From: Pseudogymnoascus destructans
Taxonomy: Eukaryota; Ascomycota; Leotiomycetes; Thelebolales; Thelebolaceae
DNA length: 64,000 bases
NCBI RefSeq assembly: GCF_001641265.1
Contig: NW_020167521.1
Location: 1,178,001-1,242,000, forward strand
Direction: 5' to 3'
The notes under the pieces are model-generated. The model saw nothing but the letters and a program-made list of their open reading frames with translations. It did no database searches and was not told the DNA's origin. Positions 11,401 to 22,495 of this stretch are shown one piece after another. The translations under genes and the position numbers were made by a program. Within the stretch, counting starts at the first letter, position 1. Each line of letters starts with the position of its first letter.

Positions 11401-12922
11401 CCAACGATGCCCCGGCTTTGAAGGGCGCTGATGTTGGATTCTCTATGGGTATTGCTGGAACTGAAGTCGCCAAAGAAGCGTCGGCTATCATTCTCATGGA
11501 CGACAACTTTGCATCTATTGTCAAGGCAATGATGTGGGGACGTGCTGTCAACGATGCCGTCAAGAAGTTCTTGCAATTCCAAATCACTGTCAACATCACC
11601 GCCGTTGTCGTGACATTCGTCACCGCTGTATCCAGCGCAACCGAGAAGTCTGCCCTGACAGCTGTTCAGCTGCTGTGGGTCAACCTCATCATGGACACAA
11701 TGGCTGCCCTTGCGCTTGCCACCGATCCACCAACCCCTAGCATCCTCGACCGCAAGCCTGAGCCAAAGTCCGCACCTCTCATCTCTCTTCGCATGTGGAA
11801 GATGATCATAGGAGAGGCTATTTACCAACTCGTCATTACCTTCATGGTCTACTTTGGAGCAGCCAACATCTTCTCTTACAATACGTCTCCACAGGATCCC
11901 CTTGACTTGTCCGAGCCTCCCGCGGAAACAGAGCTGGTTGGCACGCTCGTCTTCAACACCTTCGTCTGGATGCAGATTTTCAACCAATGGAAGTAAGTAA
12001 ACCCTACAACCCCTATCCTTGATACAGAAAGTTAACCAGCCACAGCAACCGCCGCCTTGACAACAAGTTCAACATCTTCGAGGGCGTCCTGAACAACTAC
12101 TTCTTCATCGGCATCAACATCATCATGGTCTCCCTCCAAGTCCTAATCATCTTCGTCGGCGGCAAAGCCTTCTCCGTCGAGCGCCTCGACGCCCGCGGCT
12201 GGGGCTACTCCATCGCCTTCGGCTTCCTCTCCATCCCCATCGGCGCCGCCATCCGCTGCATCCCCGACGAGCTCGTCCGCAAATTCATCCCCACCTATCT
12301 GCTCCGGTCGCCGGAAACCCCCGAACTCACCATCGAAGACGCCGAGGAGCAAATGCCCCTCCCCCAGCCCCTCGCCGACGTCAAAGAGGAACTCAGCTTC
12401 CTCAAGAAAATGAAGGGCGGCCGCATCAACAACCTCCGCTTCAAGGTCGGCCAGGCAAAGGATAACTTTATCTCCCGCTCCCGCAGCGGCTCGCGCTCCC
12501 GCTCAAACTCCACCGCTGGCATCCCCCAAGACGGCTCTGCGGAGGACGGCCCCGAGCACCCCCCTACCACCGCTGAATCCCGCAAGCGCGGCCGCGCGGG
12601 CCGCTCGCGCTCGAACTCCGCGTTGGGCGCTACGGCTGTCATGGCTGGTATCATCGCCGGCAGTGTGGCTGGGTGGTCGCCTATCGAGCGTCCGCATGAT
12701 GAGCAGGGCTGGGGGCGCGGACGCGTGGACCTGGAGAATACGCCGGGGGGGGAATTGCACCCGGCGACGAGTCCGAGCGATAATTTGATTGTGGAGGAGC
12801 CGCTGGATACGGAGGCGCAGCTGCCGCCGAGTCAGACAGAGGATGTGCCGCATCCGATACCGGCGTCGGAGGGGTCGGAGGAGTCGAATGAGGGGAAGGG
12901 GGATAAGGATACTAAGCCTTGA
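8460..12922 (+). CDS. pmc1-like: P-type Ca2+ ATPase, PMCA type (PMC1-like)
   Basis: Three exons: 8460-8518, 8627-11992 and 12046-12922, with introns of 108 and 53 bp, encoding 1433 residues. The small first exon gives the N-terminus MTTPDGPPPAMGD and splices in frame into PTITIDTSAVS. Hallmarks of a P2B ATPase are present: TM1-TM2 at about 300-360, ATGES near 426, PEGLP near 561, the phosphorylation motif DKTGTLT near 604, KGAS near 750, TGDN near 868 and GDGTNDAP near 942. The TM6-type segment LLWVNLIMDTMAALALATDPP is also there. The second splice restores FNQWNNRRLDNKFNIFEG, strongly conserved in this family. The protein pumps cytosolic Ca2+ into the vacuole or out of the cell. The ~280-residue N-terminal and ~230-residue Ser/Arg-rich C-terminal tails are longer than in yeast Pmc1 and may be regulatory. 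Confidence 0.95.
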
Positions 12923-14268
12923 TGAGCTTCCTTCCTGTCCTATTTTAGAGACGTGAAAGACGTTGGACTATGGCGGTTATACGATTACTACTATCATTGG
13001 GCGATTGGCGTTGGGTGGTGGCTTGAGTGCCGATACACCTTGCATACACACACACATACCTCCGCCCCACTGGGACGCCACTATTTATTATTTTTTTTCC
13101 GCCATCAAGAGACATAGCTCTTCTCAGCCTATCTCACCAAGAAACATGGCTCTTCTCAGCCTGTCGATTCATATTTCACACACACCACTTGCCATTTTTT
13201 ATACCGTCTGGAGAAGCAGAAGACCTGGGTACCACGGCGTTTTTTGTATTTCGAGAGGGGGATCCTGCATATGTGTGCCCCTGTGTTGGGCGAGGAGGAA
13301 GAATTGGAGAGAGAGTTAATGGTGTTACGGGACGCGCGCTCAATGCGTGGTCGGCCGTGCTGACTGTTTTGTATGTACTGTATGAGTATACGGAGAGGGA
13401 GGTCTCGTGTATATGTGTGTGGTGGACTATAAAAAGAGTTTTGAAGGAAGGGTGGTTAGATGAGTGAATTGGAGGGGATTAGTCTAGTAAAGACAATAAT
13501 CATTAGCACGTAATGGCTTGGTCTTGAGGTGTGCTTTTGGTTGTGTATGTGACTGATATGGCATGAAGTGTTTTGTACGATTTGTGTGTGGAAATGAGAT
13601 AAGATGTTGGAGGTTACACTTCAGCTCAGCGCCTATAACTCCTTTGAGGCCGTGCAAGTACTCGTAATGTTCCAACCATTGTTTCGTCGCTCTCTATATG
13701 CATTCATGCAACCAGTGGGTCACCACAAGCTTTTCCTAATAATAACATTCAAATTATCCATATTCACCATTCAGAGGCTCTATAATCAATCACTGCAGTG
13801 CAACGGGACTTCATGCATTTTTTGTTTCCTCCGCATTAGACGACGTAGAGGGACATCAGCCATCTCGGAAAATTTCGTGTCTAGGCGTTGTCATGCCTTT
13901 TCGTTCCGAACAAACAAACACCACACCGCAAACTCTCCCTCCCCCTCCCTTAAAGTCCTCATAATCCCCCGACGGTATATAATTACCTCAAACCCCCTCC
14001 ATCCAGTAAAACCAACCCGAATCTATTCAAACAAACAGCGGCATTAGTGATCCAGTCAACCTACACGCGGGACAAATCGTGTCACTAGCGCCGTCCCAAC
14101 CGCGCGCTAAAATGGGTCTTCTTACCACACCCACCCAAACCAAACGAACATCTCTCCTCACCGCACCTCACCCAGCATCACCACAAGCTTATTGGCACCA
14201 CCACGCACTGCCACCACACACACACACACATACACTGGACATACCAGTTGTCCACACACGCCGCAACA
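12923..14268. other. Intergenic 1.35 kb, no gene seen
   Basis: The open frames here have no recognisable content. There is a short CA-rich run near 13047-13060, a small direct repeat GCTCTTCTCAGCCT near 13109 and 13147, and a second CA run at about 14217-14231 in the leader of the next gene. The left part is likely the ATPase 3' region. Confidence 0.5.
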
Positions 14269-14725
14269 ATGCAACCGCTCCTCCGCAGCGCGCACCGCTG
14301 CACGCTCAAGCCACTCCGCACTGCCGGTACCGGCGGCAAGACCACAACACGCGCACTATCGGCGACCACCCGCGCCAGAGCGGCCGCAGAGGGCGAGAGC
14401 CACTATGATCCACCCACGGGGTGGCTGTGGGGCGTGAAGCCGGGGGAGAAGTATGAGAAGGAGGGGTGGGAGGGGGTAATGTTTTGGGGGTTTGGGGGGG
14501 GGTTGGTGGCGTTGACGGTGGGGTATGCTTTTAAGCCTGATACGTCGTGAGTTTGCTCTTTTCTGGATTTAACTACTCCGAGGGGTGGTGAGGAGGCTGT
14601 GGGGAGGAAGGAGGGGACGAGGCAGAGGCTAATTGGGAAATAGGATACAGACTTGGGCGCTTGAGGAGGCGAGGAGACGGTTGGAAGTTGAGGGGATCTT
14701 GAAGGAGCCTGAGTCGAAGGAGTAG
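14269..14725 (+). CDS. Mitochondrial complex I ESSS subunit (NDUFB11-like)
   Basis: Two exons, 14269-14546 and 14644-14725, around a 97-bp intron (donor GTGAGT, acceptor TAG), encoding 119 residues. The N-terminus is rich in Arg, Ser and Ala without acidic residues until about residue 40, as in a mitochondrial presequence. The mature part has ESHYDPPTGWLWGVKPGEKY, then one hydrophobic span (FWGFGGGLVALTVGYAF). The second exon restores KPDTSIQTWALEEARRRLE, the usual C-terminal end of fungal ESSS subunits. It is an accessory single-span subunit of the membrane arm of NADH:ubiquinone oxidoreductase. The start is the ATG in CCGCAACAATG; the frame upstream has no other ATG. Confidence 0.88.
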
Positions 14726-17046
14726 AGCTTGCGAGCTATCGAATTGTGCCCAGGAAACCCGAAACGATTGGGGGAAAAGACATGACGGGGGGATTGAAGG
14801 GCGGAGAGACGTATATACGGAATTTTGCTGGATTTTTCCGGCGGCGAGTTCGAAGTCGATGAGGAGCTTGATTAGACTGATGGTGGCTGTTGAGATTGGA
14901 TGAAAGCATATTACACATAGAGTGTGGTGTTGAGCTGGCATTGTGAAGAGAATCTTATTTGAGTTTTGTTTTTTATGACTTGTTTGGGTGCATTGTGGTT
15001 GTGTTTATATGTGGAGGTCCTAGCGATGCTGTGACTCCGACAAAGGCAGGCTTCCTGATTAATTGCTTCTTAAAGGGGATTGTATGAGATATGATCCCAC
15101 CCTTTTGCTGCCTCATATTGACCAGCTATAGATCTAGCATGAGGCAGGTATGCCCAAACCATCCACACAATCCACACAATCCGAAGCACCACCTCTGGGC
15201 AAGAGCTTCTTACCTCAACCGCCCACGCCCCGCAACTCAACCATCAAAGCCTGTCCGATATTTCTAGACTTCGATGCCAAATATTTTTCCATATCTTGGA
15301 TCGAGAGGCGGGGTTTCGGGACGGGTTCTTGCTAAGAGCGGGTAGGGGCGTGGGAAGGAGCTACTATATAAATAAACGTTTATCTAATTTCTCAGGGCCA
15401 GACAGAGATATACTCATCGGCGTATGGCAAATTGTCCTTGAGGTAGGTTTGCTCTTGCCACGGCTTCTGGAGAATCTGGTGTTGTGCTGTGGGCAGGTAA
15501 ACGAGGGTTGGATTGTTGGGGGAGGTGGCACAAAGTTGTGGCGACGAGAAGCTGCGGTGAGAAGAAGTTGATGGTGACGAGACGCTGCGTCGGCAAGAAG
15601 CGGCGGAAGAGAGGAGTTACAGATGGATGGCTTCGTCCGTGGTTATATGTTTCTGGAGTGTGGCCCGCAGCATCCTTGGTATAGGTTTCCACGGCCGCGT
15701 GGTCGGCAGTGCCTTTTGCGGTGTCTGCCTCCGCAAGCTTCGTGTATAGCTCGCAAATTAAACTCCTTCCGCAAACTTACAAACCACTGAACTTTCTCCT
15801 GCTCTGAATAACACTGGTCAAGAGAGGGATATAGCTACCAAGAAGCGCGAACGAGGTGGCTAAATGGACAGTTGATATGGCGATGATTCGCATTCTGCGC
15901 TCGGGTGTATCGATCGAAGAGGCTGTCCGACTTGGTCTGCCAGCTCGACAAAGAGGCTTGCACTCACTCAGAGTTCGTGTACTTGCCTCAGCGCTTTTTT
16001 AGCCTCGTTCTGAAGCCTTGCGGATTCTGCGACCTGTTTAACCATGTCCTTCCTTTCACTCCTCACCTCGCAACTCAATCACCTAAACCTCTACGAGATA
16101 TCCCAACTTTGATGTCATGGAGACGACGGCAAAGGCACGGTTCACATATTACCTTGAAATATTTTCTAGGATATCTTTGGTTCGGCTGACGGGGGTTCGG
16201 GACGGCGAAGAGGGGTTATGAAGAGTCAGGGGCGTGGGAAGGAGCAACTATTAATAAACGGAGACTTTAGAGCCAGATCAAATAAATGCGTCATGACATA
16301 CTAAGCCAACCGGTTAGGAAGCCTCCTGTCCTATCGCCCTTGTCATCTTTCCGTCTGGGGAACCTGGTGTTGCTGGTGGCTGTGGGCTGTGGACACGTCA
16401 ATAAAAGGGCCACCCGGTACGAAATATTATAATGAGTTCACTTCTTGCCGATATTAGATCACACGAGGAACAAAAACTACTCTCATTTGACGACACCATA
16501 CTAAGAGACATTTTTGGATGATGTTGGCACACTTTGGCATAAGATGACGGTAATGACGGCGATTGAAAGGATGGTTAGGACAACCCCAGTCCTCCATAGA
16601 CGGGAAGAGCTGCTATACTCAACAAACGATGCGGATGAACGCGGCCAGTACACGGTTGCCCTAGATTGTTGTGGGGGGTGGCACAAGAGGCTGTAGTAAC
16701 TAGAAGCTGTAGTTACAAGAAGCTATGGTGGCAAGAGGCAGTGGTAACAAGAAGCTGTAGTAATAAGAAGCTGTGGTGACAAGAAGTTGCAGTGACAAGA
16801 AGCCGCGGAGAAAGCCATCGGCTACAAGGCTTACACGATATGGCTTCCTCCGCAGTTATGTGAGAACTTCGAGAAGAGTAGTGTGAAGTACAGAATGTCG
16901 GTGATCGATTTCAAATCCGGTTTCACAGACTTGGAGGCCCATTTCAGTACTCGTATGGACGACAAGAACGCCCACTCGAGATTGGTATGGCTCAACTTCA
17001 AGTCGACCTTTATTCCCTCCTGAGAAAGTTTGAATTCCGCGGCGAG
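14726..17046. other. Old duplicated region, gene-poor
   Basis: No intact gene is seen. Two diverged blocks, about 15.2-15.7 kb and 16.05-16.87 kb, share an order of segments, for example GGGGCGTGGGAAGGAGC near 15343 and 16229, AACCTGGTGTTG-like segments, and GGTGGCACAA followed by an 18-bp-like repeat. A minus-strand fragment near 15780-15915 could encode a short hydrophobic peptide (about 15825-15895) ending at a GTAAGT donor, but I cannot tie it to a gene. The region looks like decayed duplicated gene or transposon sequence. Confidence 0.5.
16686..16806 (+). repeat. Degenerate ~18-bp minisatellite (CAAGAAGCTGTAGTAA-like)
   Basis: Seven or so imperfect tandem units around CAAGAAGCTGTGGTGA. 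A shorter and more diverged version sits at about 15535-15605 at the same place in the other duplicated block, so the repeat predates the duplication or was copied with it. Confidence 0.75.
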
Positions 17047-17054
17047 ATCCTTCT

Positions 17055-19740
17055 CAGTGTTCGGCGGATACATATCCGGGTAGTATCCGTGAAGCTCACG
17101 GGTAGGGTATATACCCGGCGACGATCTGACGGGTAGGGTAGGGTATATATCCGGATACATGAGGCTGAATATTGTATATAAAAATAGAATAGCGTATATA
17201 AAAAAGAATGAAGCTTTTGATAATAGTAGTAAACCCCTTTCCGCGAGCCCCCTTTCCGTGAGACCCCCCCTTTCTGCGAGTCCCTATTCAGGTGCTTCAT
17301 CGTCAGCATCATCGCCGTCGCTATCAGCCTCCCGTATTTTACCCCAATTCCGTAAGCAAAGTAAATATCTAATAGTTGGCGGTGATAACCTATTCCGCTT
17401 CTTTGTAATAATATCACTACCATTACTAAATACTCGTTCCGATGCTGCAGATGTTGCTGGAATAGCTAGATGATCACGAGCAATACGGGCAATAACTGGA
17501 TATTGGTATTGCTTTGCGCACCAATATTTGAGAATATCAGTATGCTCACCGGGCCGTGGTTCAAGCATCCAGCGCCTCCATTCTGGCTCTTGAAAAGCCA
17601 AGCCTTCTGACGCAAATAGATCTTCGTCAGAATCAGGTTCTTGATCTATTGTAGCAGTAGCACTTATTGCTTCTGCAAGAGCTGTTTCGTGAGTAATTCG
17701 CTCCGTATCAAGGTGATACTCTCGCTTTTGGTACGTTCTACAAACGTCTTCGAACTGCGCTCTTGCTCGTAATCTTCGTGTATCGTCTATAGCATTTGGA
17801 TATATCTTCTTAAATACTGTATGATTCATTCGTGGGTCGCAAATTGTAGCAACAGCTGAGTGCTTACATTGCCGATTCGTTGTAAGAGTATAATACTCAT
17901 TAAGCTTTTGAAGCGCAGCTCCACAAGCTACTCCGATCGTAGAGCTTCTACCAAGCTCTTCTTGTAGTAATGTGACCTTATTTATCATCTTTAAGTAAAG
18001 AGGAATTGTAAAGTTGAGCGTTGGATATGAATCGCTTTGTAGCCGTCTTGACGGCTTTAAGAATACTAAGAATAATCGTTCAAGAGCTTCGATAATAGCC
18101 CAATCGTTGCTTGTTAACGCAATATCCTTCATACTGATATCAAGCTTCTGCGTAGAGCATACTGCAGTAATTGGTATTCGAAGCTTTATAGCTGTTTCAA
18201 GCATATAGTACGTTGAATTCCAGCGTATAGGCATATCAAGTGATAGCTGGCGTGGCTTCTGGCCTGCAGCTTGTATCTGCTTCTGTAAAGCATCCTTCCA
18301 TGCTCTTCGGTTTCGAAAGACATAAATATGCCTTCGGAGCTTCTCAAGCGTAGCTGATACTTCAGTAGAAGAGTTATCAATACGCTGCGGAATCCGGGCA
18401 AGCCCTTGCTGACACCAGTACGCTTCTGTTTCTGTATCCGGGCTAGCTTTCAAGCTCTTTAGAGTAGCTTGAACTGCAAGATTGATAATATGAGCAATAC
18501 ACCGAACGTCCCCTTCCTTTACAGTAAACGTCCATGGCTGTTGAATAGTCGTCTGCTGCTTACTGGCTATTTTCTCATATTCTGAAAGCATCACAGTATT
18601 CGCTGAGGCATTATCCCGCGTACAAGTAAATATAGCACCTGTAATTTCGAAGCTATCTGTTACTGCAGCTAACTCTTGAGCGAGATATTCGCCGCTATGA
18701 ATTGGCTCTTGAAGGTGGATTACATCAAGTAATACGCACCGGTGCTGCCACTTCTCATTAATCCAATGGCCTGTGACAGCAGCGTACTCTGTATAGTTCC
18801 GTGCAGTCCATGCATCTGTTGTAATAGATATCCGGCCGCCATAGGTAATATGAGCCTGGAGTTCTAATTGTAGCAATCCTCGGTGATATGAGAATTGCCG
18901 CTGTAGCTCTCGGTGTAGTGTTCGCGACGATATCGATAGAGTACTTGGGCTTAAGAACTGTACTAATTGATGGAACGAATAGCTCTCAATAAGTCGTAAG
19001 GAGAGGTTATTTGATACAACGAATGAGAGTAATAACTCTCGGTATTTCGCTCTACTATTTGATGCTTGAGCTTGAGCGGGCTGGACTTGCGGGTTCCGCG
19101 GCCGTGGCTCAAAAAATAACGATGCACTACTTGATGGGCTTGACGGCGTAATTGTATGACCTTTCATTGTATATGCTACTGTTGGATGCTTCTGCGTATA
19201 GTGCTTCCAAAGATTACCGGTTGAAGTCTGACTTAATAGCTGCGGAGTAGGTGAATATCCGCAGCCTGGTTGTAAGCAAGTTACTTTGACTGTAGGTGGG
19301 TTACTATCAAGTATCAATCGCGAATATAATAGCTTCGTAAATAGTACCGACGACGTTGGTGGCAGCATTCGTCCTGGAGGCTGAAGCCGGAGCGGTGTAG
19401 GATTAATATCCTGTTGAATATGAATAGGGGGTGGCAGCGTTGGCAGACTTGGCTCATTATAAGTATCATAGCTATTATAGCCCTCAGGCTCCGTTGGTAT
19501 ATCTGATAACGACGAGTCGCTCATTCTGAGGATAATTATCACTTTATACAGCATCAATATAGATCTCACGGCGTTGGAAAAAAGAGGTCTTGGCTGCGCT
19601 TGGCTATTCTTGGCATGTATCCGGATATATACTCGAGAGTATCCGGATACGCCGGATACTCCTAAAATATCGCCGGGTAGGTATATACTCGAGGATATAC
19701 CCGGATACCACGGGTATATTGGTATCCGTGCCGAACACTG
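17055..19740 (-). mobile_element. Complete hAT transposon, 2686 bp, with 8-bp TSD
   Basis: Ends are CAGTGTTCGGC at 17055 and its complement GCCGAACACTG at 19740. The flanking 8-bp target duplication is perfect: ATCCTTCT at 17047-17054 and at 19741-19748. Inside both ends are many copies of TATCCGG/CCGGATA-type subterminal motifs, including an inverted pair (TATATATCCGGATACAT near 17145 and its complement near 19614), as expected for transposase binding. It carries an intact transposase on the minus strand. An intact frame and a perfect TSD suggest a fairly recent insertion. Confidence 0.95.
17284..19524 (-). CDS. hAT-family transposase
   Basis: An uninterrupted frame of 746 residues from the ATG at 19524; an upstream in-frame ATG at 19569 exists, but MSDSSLSDIP matches the start of the related element at 44602. 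Near residues 80-120 lies a BED-like zinc finger (CLQPGC, then HYTQKH). The RNase H-like core has an Asp in TTDAWTARNY (about residue 237) and another in TRDNASANT. The C-terminal hAT dimerisation region (LDILKYW-type, then IPATSAASERVFS and KKRNRLSP) provides the catalytic Glu. The tail is acidic. No frameshift or stop is seen, so it may be functional. Confidence 0.93.
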   Translation of the reverse strand: MSDSSLSDIPTEPEGYNSYDTYNEPSLPTLPPPIHIQQDINPTPLRLQPPGRMLPPTSSVLFTKLLYSRLILDSNPPTVKVTCLQPGCGYSPTPQLLSQTSTGNLWKHYTQKHPTVAYTMKGHTITPSSPSSSASLFFEPRPRNPQVQPAQAQASNSRAKYRELLLSFVVSNNLSLRLIESYSFHQLVQFLSPSTLSISSRTLHRELQRQFSYHRGLLQLELQAHITYGGRISITTDAWTARNYTEYAAVTGHWINEKWQHRCVLLDVIHLQEPIHSGEYLAQELAAVTDSFEITGAIFTCTRDNASANTVMLSEYEKIASKQQTTIQQPWTFTVKEGDVRCIAHIINLAVQATLKSLKASPDTETEAYWCQQGLARIPQRIDNSSTEVSATLEKLRRHIYVFRNRRAWKDALQKQIQAAGQKPRQLSLDMPIRWNSTYYMLETAIKLRIPITAVCSTQKLDISMKDIALTSNDWAIIEALERLFLVFLKPSRRLQSDSYPTLNFTIPLYLKMINKVTLLQEELGRSSTIGVACGAALQKLNEYYTLTTNRQCKHSAVATICDPRMNHTVFKKIYPNAIDDTRRLRARAQFEDVCRTYQKREYHLDTERITHETALAEAISATATIDQEPDSDEDLFASEGLAFQEPEWRRWMLEPRPGEHTDILKYWCAKQYQYPVIARIARDHLAIPATSAASERVFSNGSDIITKKRNRLSPPTIRYLLCLRNWGKIREADSDGDDADDEAPE

Positions 19741-19769
19741 ATCCTTCTTGCCTCGCTCGAATTCTTCAC

Positions 19770-19794
19770 TGTGAAGTCTTCAGAAGACTTCACA
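19770..19794. repeat. Perfect 25-bp palindrome
   Basis: TGTGAAGTCTTC, a single A, then GAAGACTTCACA, giving 12-bp arms. It lies 30 bp right of the hAT end in the interrupted coding-like fragment and contributes the in-frame TGA there. Confidence 0.85.
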
Positions 19795-19961
19795 GCATGT
19801 CTTCAAATCTGCGGCTAAGGATGTAAATAGACTTTTATAAATATAGTTCAAAGGGGGTAAAGTTTGTAATAGATATCAACGCCTTAAATCAAATGATCAC
19901 GCCTTATCCAGCTCTCAATATATCCAAAACCCCAGCACAACGCCCCAACAGATAGACCCCC

Positions 19962-22495
19962 TTACCGTCTCCCCAAATCAATCTTCCTAACCTCCACCAT
20001 CCCCCCCTCCTCCCCCCTCGCCTCCCCCCCAAAGAACGGCTTAACCGCCACATCCACCACCCCCTCCCACAACCCCTCTACCACATCCGCATGCGCCTCC
20101 CCCGTCTGCCCAAAATCCGGAAACGCATTAACCTCCAACAACCACACCCCCCCCTCCTTATCAACGACAAAATCCACTCCAAAGACCTCAAACGCATTCG
20201 GCAGCGCCTGAAAGTGCGTCCCCATCGTCCTCGCCGCGCCCTCGAACAACTCCCCCGTCACTTCGCAGATCTGCGCGAACACGTCCTCCTGCCATGAACT
20301 AGGCAGACCGGGCTGCGTGGCGCCAAGCTCCCAGAACGCGGCTACGGATCCGTCGCGAGACCCGTCTTGGAGACAAGTGTTTGTGAGGTGTGCGCGTAGG
20401 TCGGGGAGGGCGGCGGGCGCGGTGTAGGGCGTCCCTGCGAAGAGGGCCAGCATGGGGCGGTAGACGTAGACCGTCAGAGCACCGATGGCGAGGACGTAGG
20501 TGCGGATGTGGAATTTGTGGGGGTTGTCTTGTAGGAGAAGAGGGGGGTGGATGTACGGCTGCGTAATGAAGTGGCGGAGTTGGGAGGTCATGATGTAGTC
20601 CTTCCCATCATGCATGTTCGCCTCCCCATCATCCTCTTCTTCGTCGTCGGACTCGGGACGCTCGGCTTCCCACTCGTCGAAGATGGATTGGAGGGTTTCT
20701 TCTGAGTCGAAGAGGCGGATTCCTTGGCCGCGATCGCTCATCCCGGGTTTGAGGATCCACCACTCCCTTTCGCTCTCTTCTTTGTCTGCATTACGCGCGA
20801 ACATCTCGTGGAGCTCGAAGCATTCGACGAGCGCGTCGTCGAGGAACTCGGCGTAGTCGACTTCGAAGTGCACGGTGGGGGCGATGTGTTTCGCGAGGGC
20901 GGTGGAGGGGTTCTTGGTGCCCCAGGCGTGCGCGGTGGCGGAAAGATAGTGTTTCCGGATGAGGGCTTTGCGGATGATGTAGGCGTTTGCGAGGGTGGTG
21001 GTGGGTTGAGAGAGGAGGGTGTCGAAGGGGAGTTCTTCGTATTGCTGGATGTGGAGGGTGGGAGATAGGGAGTTGATAGGGATGGAACCGGGCGAGATGA
21101 GGGTGTATGAGTCTTTTGGTAGGAGTTTTGAGAGAGCCGAGAGAATGAGTGGCTGCACGTAGGTATCGCCGTAGTCGATGAGGGCGTTGAAGTGCTTGAT
21201 GCCTGCTGCAGGGGCGGCGAGGGAGAGATCTTGCATGCTCTGTGGTAGTGAGACCGGGTTTGACTTTTCGGATGTTCTGAGCGGAGAAAAGCAAAAGTCA
21301 ATGTAAAGCGCGCGATGAGCAAATGGGGCCAAAGCAATTGCAAAGGGAATCAAAATCTGCTTGTATTGGTCTAACACGAGGTCTAATGCTCTATGCCTTT
21401 TTCCATTTCAGCCCGCTAAGTAATGCCATCGTACTCACAGCGTAATCTCGCCTTGTTGCTTCCCCGTCGCTTGCATGAAGTTTGCTTTCAGTGGTGTCAC
21501 GCTGTGATTTTGTCAGGTATGGAATTCCAAGGTCGCGCGGAATGGTTTCAAGACTTACCTCGTGAATCCCTCCTTCACTACCCACCCGTCATTGCCAGGC
21601 GGGGCATCTTCCACACTCTTGTAGACGTCCGTAAACCTCGGCGACCATTTGAAGTTCCTATGCTGATGCGGTATCGGCGCCTTCCCACCACCATTCTTCT
21701 GTTCAACCTCTCCTTCCCTAATCTTGTACTCCTCCTCATCCGCATCCTCGGTATCCTCAACAGCCTCAAAGCAGCTACCCGGGCCCCAGTAATTCTGCAG
21801 CATATCCGTCCAGAAGATCTTCTTGTTCTCAACATCCGGCACAAGCGGCACATTCACCGTATATACATCGGTATTCGCATCCCAATTCGCCACGAGGTGC
21901 TCCACGATCTTGACACTCAACCTCGACGCACCCGCAATGATCTTCGGGTCGTGCTCCCGCGTCAAGAACGCATAGCTCAGCGCAATCGCCTTTCGCTTAC
22001 AAACTGCTGCCTCGAGCGCGCCTCCCAGCGTCCCCGAGCTCAGCGCAAAGCACGCCGTGGTATTGCGGCCGTAGTTCGGCCCGCTGAGAACGACGTCCAC
22101 TGGTCCGCGCTCCTGGAAAAAGTAGTACAATCCGATCTGGACGCAACTAGCGGGGGTGCCGTCAACGAGGACCCAGTCGTCGCCTGCCGGCGAAGGGCGC
22201 TTCAAGATCACGCCGTCGTCTTCGTGGAGGGTGCCGGGGCGGAAATACGTCGGCTTCACGGTCTGCCCGATGATGTGCGCTTTGCCGATCCAGCTGCGCT
22301 GTTCGCGGGGCAGGATGATGGAGACGACATGGCCGGCTTCGAGGAGGTTGTTGACGAGGGAGTGGACGTAGGGGGAGCTTTGGTTGCTGGGGGGCCCGTC
22401 GTCATTGACTACCTGGCGGGGTTATCAGCGACCCCTCACTCGCTCGGTAATGGATGGGAGACTTGGAGATGGGGGAAACCTACCAGGATATGCAT
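19962..22495 (-). CDS. pby1: PBY1-like protein: SurE phosphatase domain fused to tubulin-tyrosine ligase domain
   Basis: Four exons on the minus strand: 22495-22484 (12 nt), 22412-21559, 21501-21439 and 21276-19962, total 747 residues; yeast Pby1 is of about the same length. The first exon codes only MHIL and joins to VVNDDGPPSNQSS, the metal-binding start of SurE nucleotidases. LSGPNYGRN and SGTLGGALEAA follow, and exon 3 carries the end of the SurE domain (VTPLKANFMQATG). Exon 4 holds the TTL-like ATP-grasp domain: HFNALIDYGDTYVQPLI, then VDYAEFLDDA, WWILKPGMSDRGQGIRLF and LEVNAFPDFGQTG. In yeast Pby1 is linked to P-bodies. The last acceptor is uncertain: AG before 21276 (chosen, good pyrimidine tract) or a nearer one at about 21413, both in frame. 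Without the last splice, a TGA follows directly. Confidence 0.88.

Larger units (their letters stand above)
16831..19815 (-). pseudogene. Unrecognised coding fragment split by the hAT insertion
   Basis: On the minus strand, 16831-17054 reads without a stop to its end (last residues SHNCGGSHIV). If the hAT element and one TSD copy are removed, the frame joins exactly to the right flank: FERGKKDLAAEFKLSQEG spans the junction. Farther upstream (about 19775) the same frame has a TGA, so the reading frame was already broken or is intronic there. The peptide is hydrophilic, and I do not recognise the family. The in-frame join shows the element landed inside coding-like sequence. Confidence 0.55.

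Noticed and set aside
11106..11987. Long antisense open frame (293 codons) over the ATPase
   Set aside because: It mirrors the third-position bias of the real gene and shows no recognisable protein features; the same goes for antisense frames over the BRE4-like, PBY1-like and channel genes.
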